This document shows positions 5,460-6,541 of a stretch of 6,541 nt of DNA, in pieces. The position numbers and the translations under genes are program-made. The DNA is from Thermoleophilia bacterium (GTDB lineage: Bacteria > Actinomycetota > Thermoleophilia > Gaiellales > Gaiellaceae), in NCBI GenBank assembly GCA_014534295.1, contig JACVRU010000107.1, forward strand, positions 1 to 6,541, in the 5' to 3' direction. How positions within the stretch are numbered: position 1 is the stretch's first letter; each line of letters opens with the position of its first letter. Below the pieces are notes generated by a model that did no database searches, was not told where the DNA came from, and was given only the letters and a program-made list of their open reading frames with translations.

Positions 5460-6427
5460 CCGAGCGCCTCCGTGGTCGCCGCGACGCCGGCGCGCACGCC
5501 GTCCGGGTGGGCGTAGGCCTCCGAGCCGAGCAGGAGCATGAGCCCGGCGCGGCGCCCCGCCCGGTCGAGCTGCTCGCGCGCGTTCGCCGGCCCGACGCCG
5601 CCGCCGATCACGGCCGTCGCCCGGCCGGCGCAGGCCTCGATTTGCTCGCGGACCTCCTCGTCGGTGTCGAACGTCCGCGGGGCGAAGGAGCCGACCTGGA
5701 CGTAGTCCGCCCCGAGCAGCATCGTCAGCTCGGCGAGCACGCGCGCGGCGACGCTCACCTGTGCGCCCCGCCGCAGGAAGGCAGCGCCGACGCGGTGCGC
5801 GAAGATCGGGACGCCGAGCTCGGCGGCCCGCAATGCCTGGAGGGCGGCGAGCCCCTGTGCGAAGGCGTTCAGCATCACCGCGCCGGCGCCCGCGGCGACG
5901 GCCGCCTCGGCGCGCGCGAGCAGGCCTTCGTGCGGGCCGCTGACGTTGGCCGCGTAGCGGACGCCGTCGGGAAGCCGGGCGGCGATGCGAACCGTGCGTT
6001 CCCTCGGCGAGCTCGTCAGCAGCTCGTCGTCCTTGACGAGCACGGCGCCGCCGGCCGCGAGTTCCGCGGCCACGGCCGCGGCGTCCTCCGGCGTGAGCCC
6101 GAGAGCGGGCTTGACGATCGCGCCGACGACGGGTTCGCCGGCCGGGGCGAACGCGGGGCCGGGGAGGGCGTCCGGCCACTCGACGGCGACGAGCCGGCAG
6201 GAGCGCATGTCCGCCCGGTCGCCCCACTCGCCCGCGACGAGCGAGGACACGAGCGTCGTCGCGTCGGCCTCGCCGGCGAGTGCGGGGAACTCGAGCGTCG
6301 CCTCCCGGCCGTCCTGCGCCACGACGCGCGCGCGTGCGTGGACGACGGCGTCCGCGAGCCCCACGGACTCGAGCACCGCGAGCCGCTCGGCCCACTCGGG
6401 CGGGTCGACGACGTACGTCGCGCGCAC
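5456..6427 (-). CDS. RuBisCO-like protein (form IV), compact
   Basis: This 323-residue protein aligns by eye with the RuBisCO large subunit. After a shortened N-terminal domain come 'GAIVKPALGLTPED' (102-115), 'VLVKDDELL' (129-137), 'ANVSGPHEG', 'IFAHR' (208-212), 'GADYVQVGS', 'VIGGGVGP' (273-280) and 'HPDG' (307-310). In spinach numbering, K175 (K106), the carbamylated K201 (K132), metal ligands D203 and E204 (D134, E135) and H294 (H211) are kept. K177 is Ala108, the T65/W66 site is not conserved, S379 is replaced, and no loop-6 Lys (K334) is seen. It therefore should not fix CO2. Known form IV proteins act as enolases, isomerases or transcarboxylases on sugar or methylthio-sugar phosphates; which applies here is unknown. 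It is shorter than the roughly 400 residues usual, mostly at both ends. GTG start at 6425-6427 with AGGA seven bases upstream. First gene of a coupled three-gene unit. Confidence 0.92.
   Translation of the reverse strand: MRATYVVDPPEWAERLAVLESVGLADAVVHARARVVAQDGREATLEFPALAGEADATTLVSSLVAGEWGDRADMRSCRLVAVEWPDALPGPAFAPAGEPVVGAIVKPALGLTPEDAAAVAAELAAGGAVLVKDDELLTSSPRERTVRIAARLPDGVRYAANVSGPHEGLLARAEAAVAAGAGAVMLNAFAQGLAALQALRAAELGVPIFAHRVGAAFLRRGAQVSVAARVLAELTMLLGADYVQVGSFAPRTFDTDEEVREQIEACAGRATAVIGGGVGPANAREQLDRAGRRAGLMLLLGSEAYAHPDGVRAGVAATTEALG
5467..5471 (-). promoter_or_regulatory. Ribosome binding site for the CTG-started winged-helix gene
   Basis: GGAGG on the minus strand sits inside the end of the RuBisCO-like gene, seven bases before CTG 5459. 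This is ideal spacing and is the main reason for choosing the CTG as start. The next in-frame CTG (5453-5451) would be 13 bases away. Confidence 0.6.
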
Positions 6428-6434
6428 CCTGGGA

Positions 6435-6438
6435 TCCT
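6435..6438 (-). promoter_or_regulatory. Ribosome binding site of the RuBisCO-like gene
   Basis: AGGA on the minus strand lies seven bases before the GTG at 6427 and supports that start. The first residues after it (RATYVV) also match the first strand expected for a RuBisCO N-terminal domain. Confidence 0.55.
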
Positions 6439-6451
6439 GTCACGGCGCCGC

Positions 6452-6457
6452 TACACT
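6452..6457 (+). promoter_or_regulatory. -10 element of the tRNA-Ala promoter
   Basis: TACACT fits the TANNNT consensus and ends 11 bases before the mature tRNA 5' end, as expected for a short precursor leader. The hexamer CTGGGA at 6429-6434, with a 17-base spacer, is the best but weak -35 candidate. It would lie between the start codon and the ribosome site of the divergent RuBisCO-like gene. The whole tRNA to RuBisCO-like gap is 41 bases, so promoters for both must share it. Confidence 0.5.
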
Positions 6458-6468
6458 GCGATCTGCGC

Positions 6469-6541
6469 GGGGCTATAGCTCAGCTGGGAGAGCGCCTGGA
6501 TCGCACCCAGGAGGTCGCCGGTTCGAGTCCGGCTAGCTCCA
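6469..6541 (+). tRNA. tRNA-Ala (anticodon CGC)
   Basis: All 73 positions fold as a standard cloverleaf. The acceptor stem is GGGGCTA/TAGCTCC, including the G3-U70 wobble pair that marks tRNAs for alanine. The D arm is GCTC/GAGC, the anticodon stem CCTGG/CCAGG with loop ATCGCAC, and the T arm GCCGG/CCGGC with loop TTCGAGT. The anticodon CGC reads the Ala codon GCG, common in this GC-rich DNA. The window ends exactly at discriminator A73, so whether CCA is encoded cannot be seen. Confidence 0.98.

Noticed and set aside
5456..6427. Functional CO2-fixing RuBisCO
   Set aside because: K177, the T65/W66 site and the loop-6 lysine are not conserved and the protein is too short; no small subunit or phosphoribulokinase gene is nearby.
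5460..6443. Extension of the second winged-helix gene upstream to 6443, giving a 655-residue fusion
   Set aside because: The upstream part is the RuBisCO-like gene read in the wrong frame and has no winged-helix or other recognisable sequence.
6469..6541. tRNA 3' end as an attachment site for an integrated element
   Set aside because: The window stops at the discriminator base and no integrase or repeated tRNA fragment is visible inside the window.

Overview
The window is very GC-rich (around 70%) and almost entirely coding. It uses GTG and ATG starts and encodes a PspA of the type with a 'LDYSYEQQLQLLQ' stretch. Together these suggest a high-GC actinobacterial chromosome. A deep-branching lineage such as Thermoleophilia/Gaiellales is my guess from the style of the proteins, not something the sequence proves. 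There are eight protein genes and one tRNA, with only about 85 bases of non-genic DNA in total. I see no insertion sequence, CRISPR array or prophage gene.

Layout from left to right: (1) 1-482, minus, a nucleotidyltransferase-domain protein cut by the window edge. (2) 491-1219, minus, PspA/IM30-family membrane-stress protein, 8 bases upstream of (1) and probably co-transcribed. (3) 1239-1886, plus, MBL-fold metallo-hydrolase. (4) 1866-2825, minus, winged-helix HTH_42 protein related to AlkZ/YcaQ DNA glycosylases. (5) 2843-3460, plus, cation-dependent family-3 O-methyltransferase. (6) 3457-4476, minus, proline racemase-superfamily protein with Ser and Thr at the two catalytic Cys positions. 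(7) 4476-5459, minus, a second AlkZ/YcaQ-like winged-helix protein, apparently starting at CTG. (8) 5456-6427, minus, a compact RuBisCO-like (form IV) protein. (9) 6469-6541, plus, tRNA-Ala with anticodon CGC, complete to the discriminator base.

Genes 8-7-6 form one minus-strand transcription unit with start/stop overlaps of 4 and 1 bases, so they are probably translationally coupled. The RuBisCO-like protein and the racemase homologue both look like enzymes of small hydroxy-acid or amino-acid metabolism with altered active sites. The winged-helix protein between them is a paralogue of gene 4. Genes 3 and 5 are single genes, each read divergently from a neighbour across only 19 and 17 bases, which leaves room only for overlapping and probably leaderless promoters. 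Convergent gene pairs overlap at their ends (21 bases for 3/4, 4 bases for 5/6), leaving no room for classical terminators.

The points most worth a second look are the RuBisCO-like/winged-helix/racemase operon, the Ser/Thr racemase active site, the CTG start with a well-placed ribosome binding site, and the two very short divergent promoter regions.
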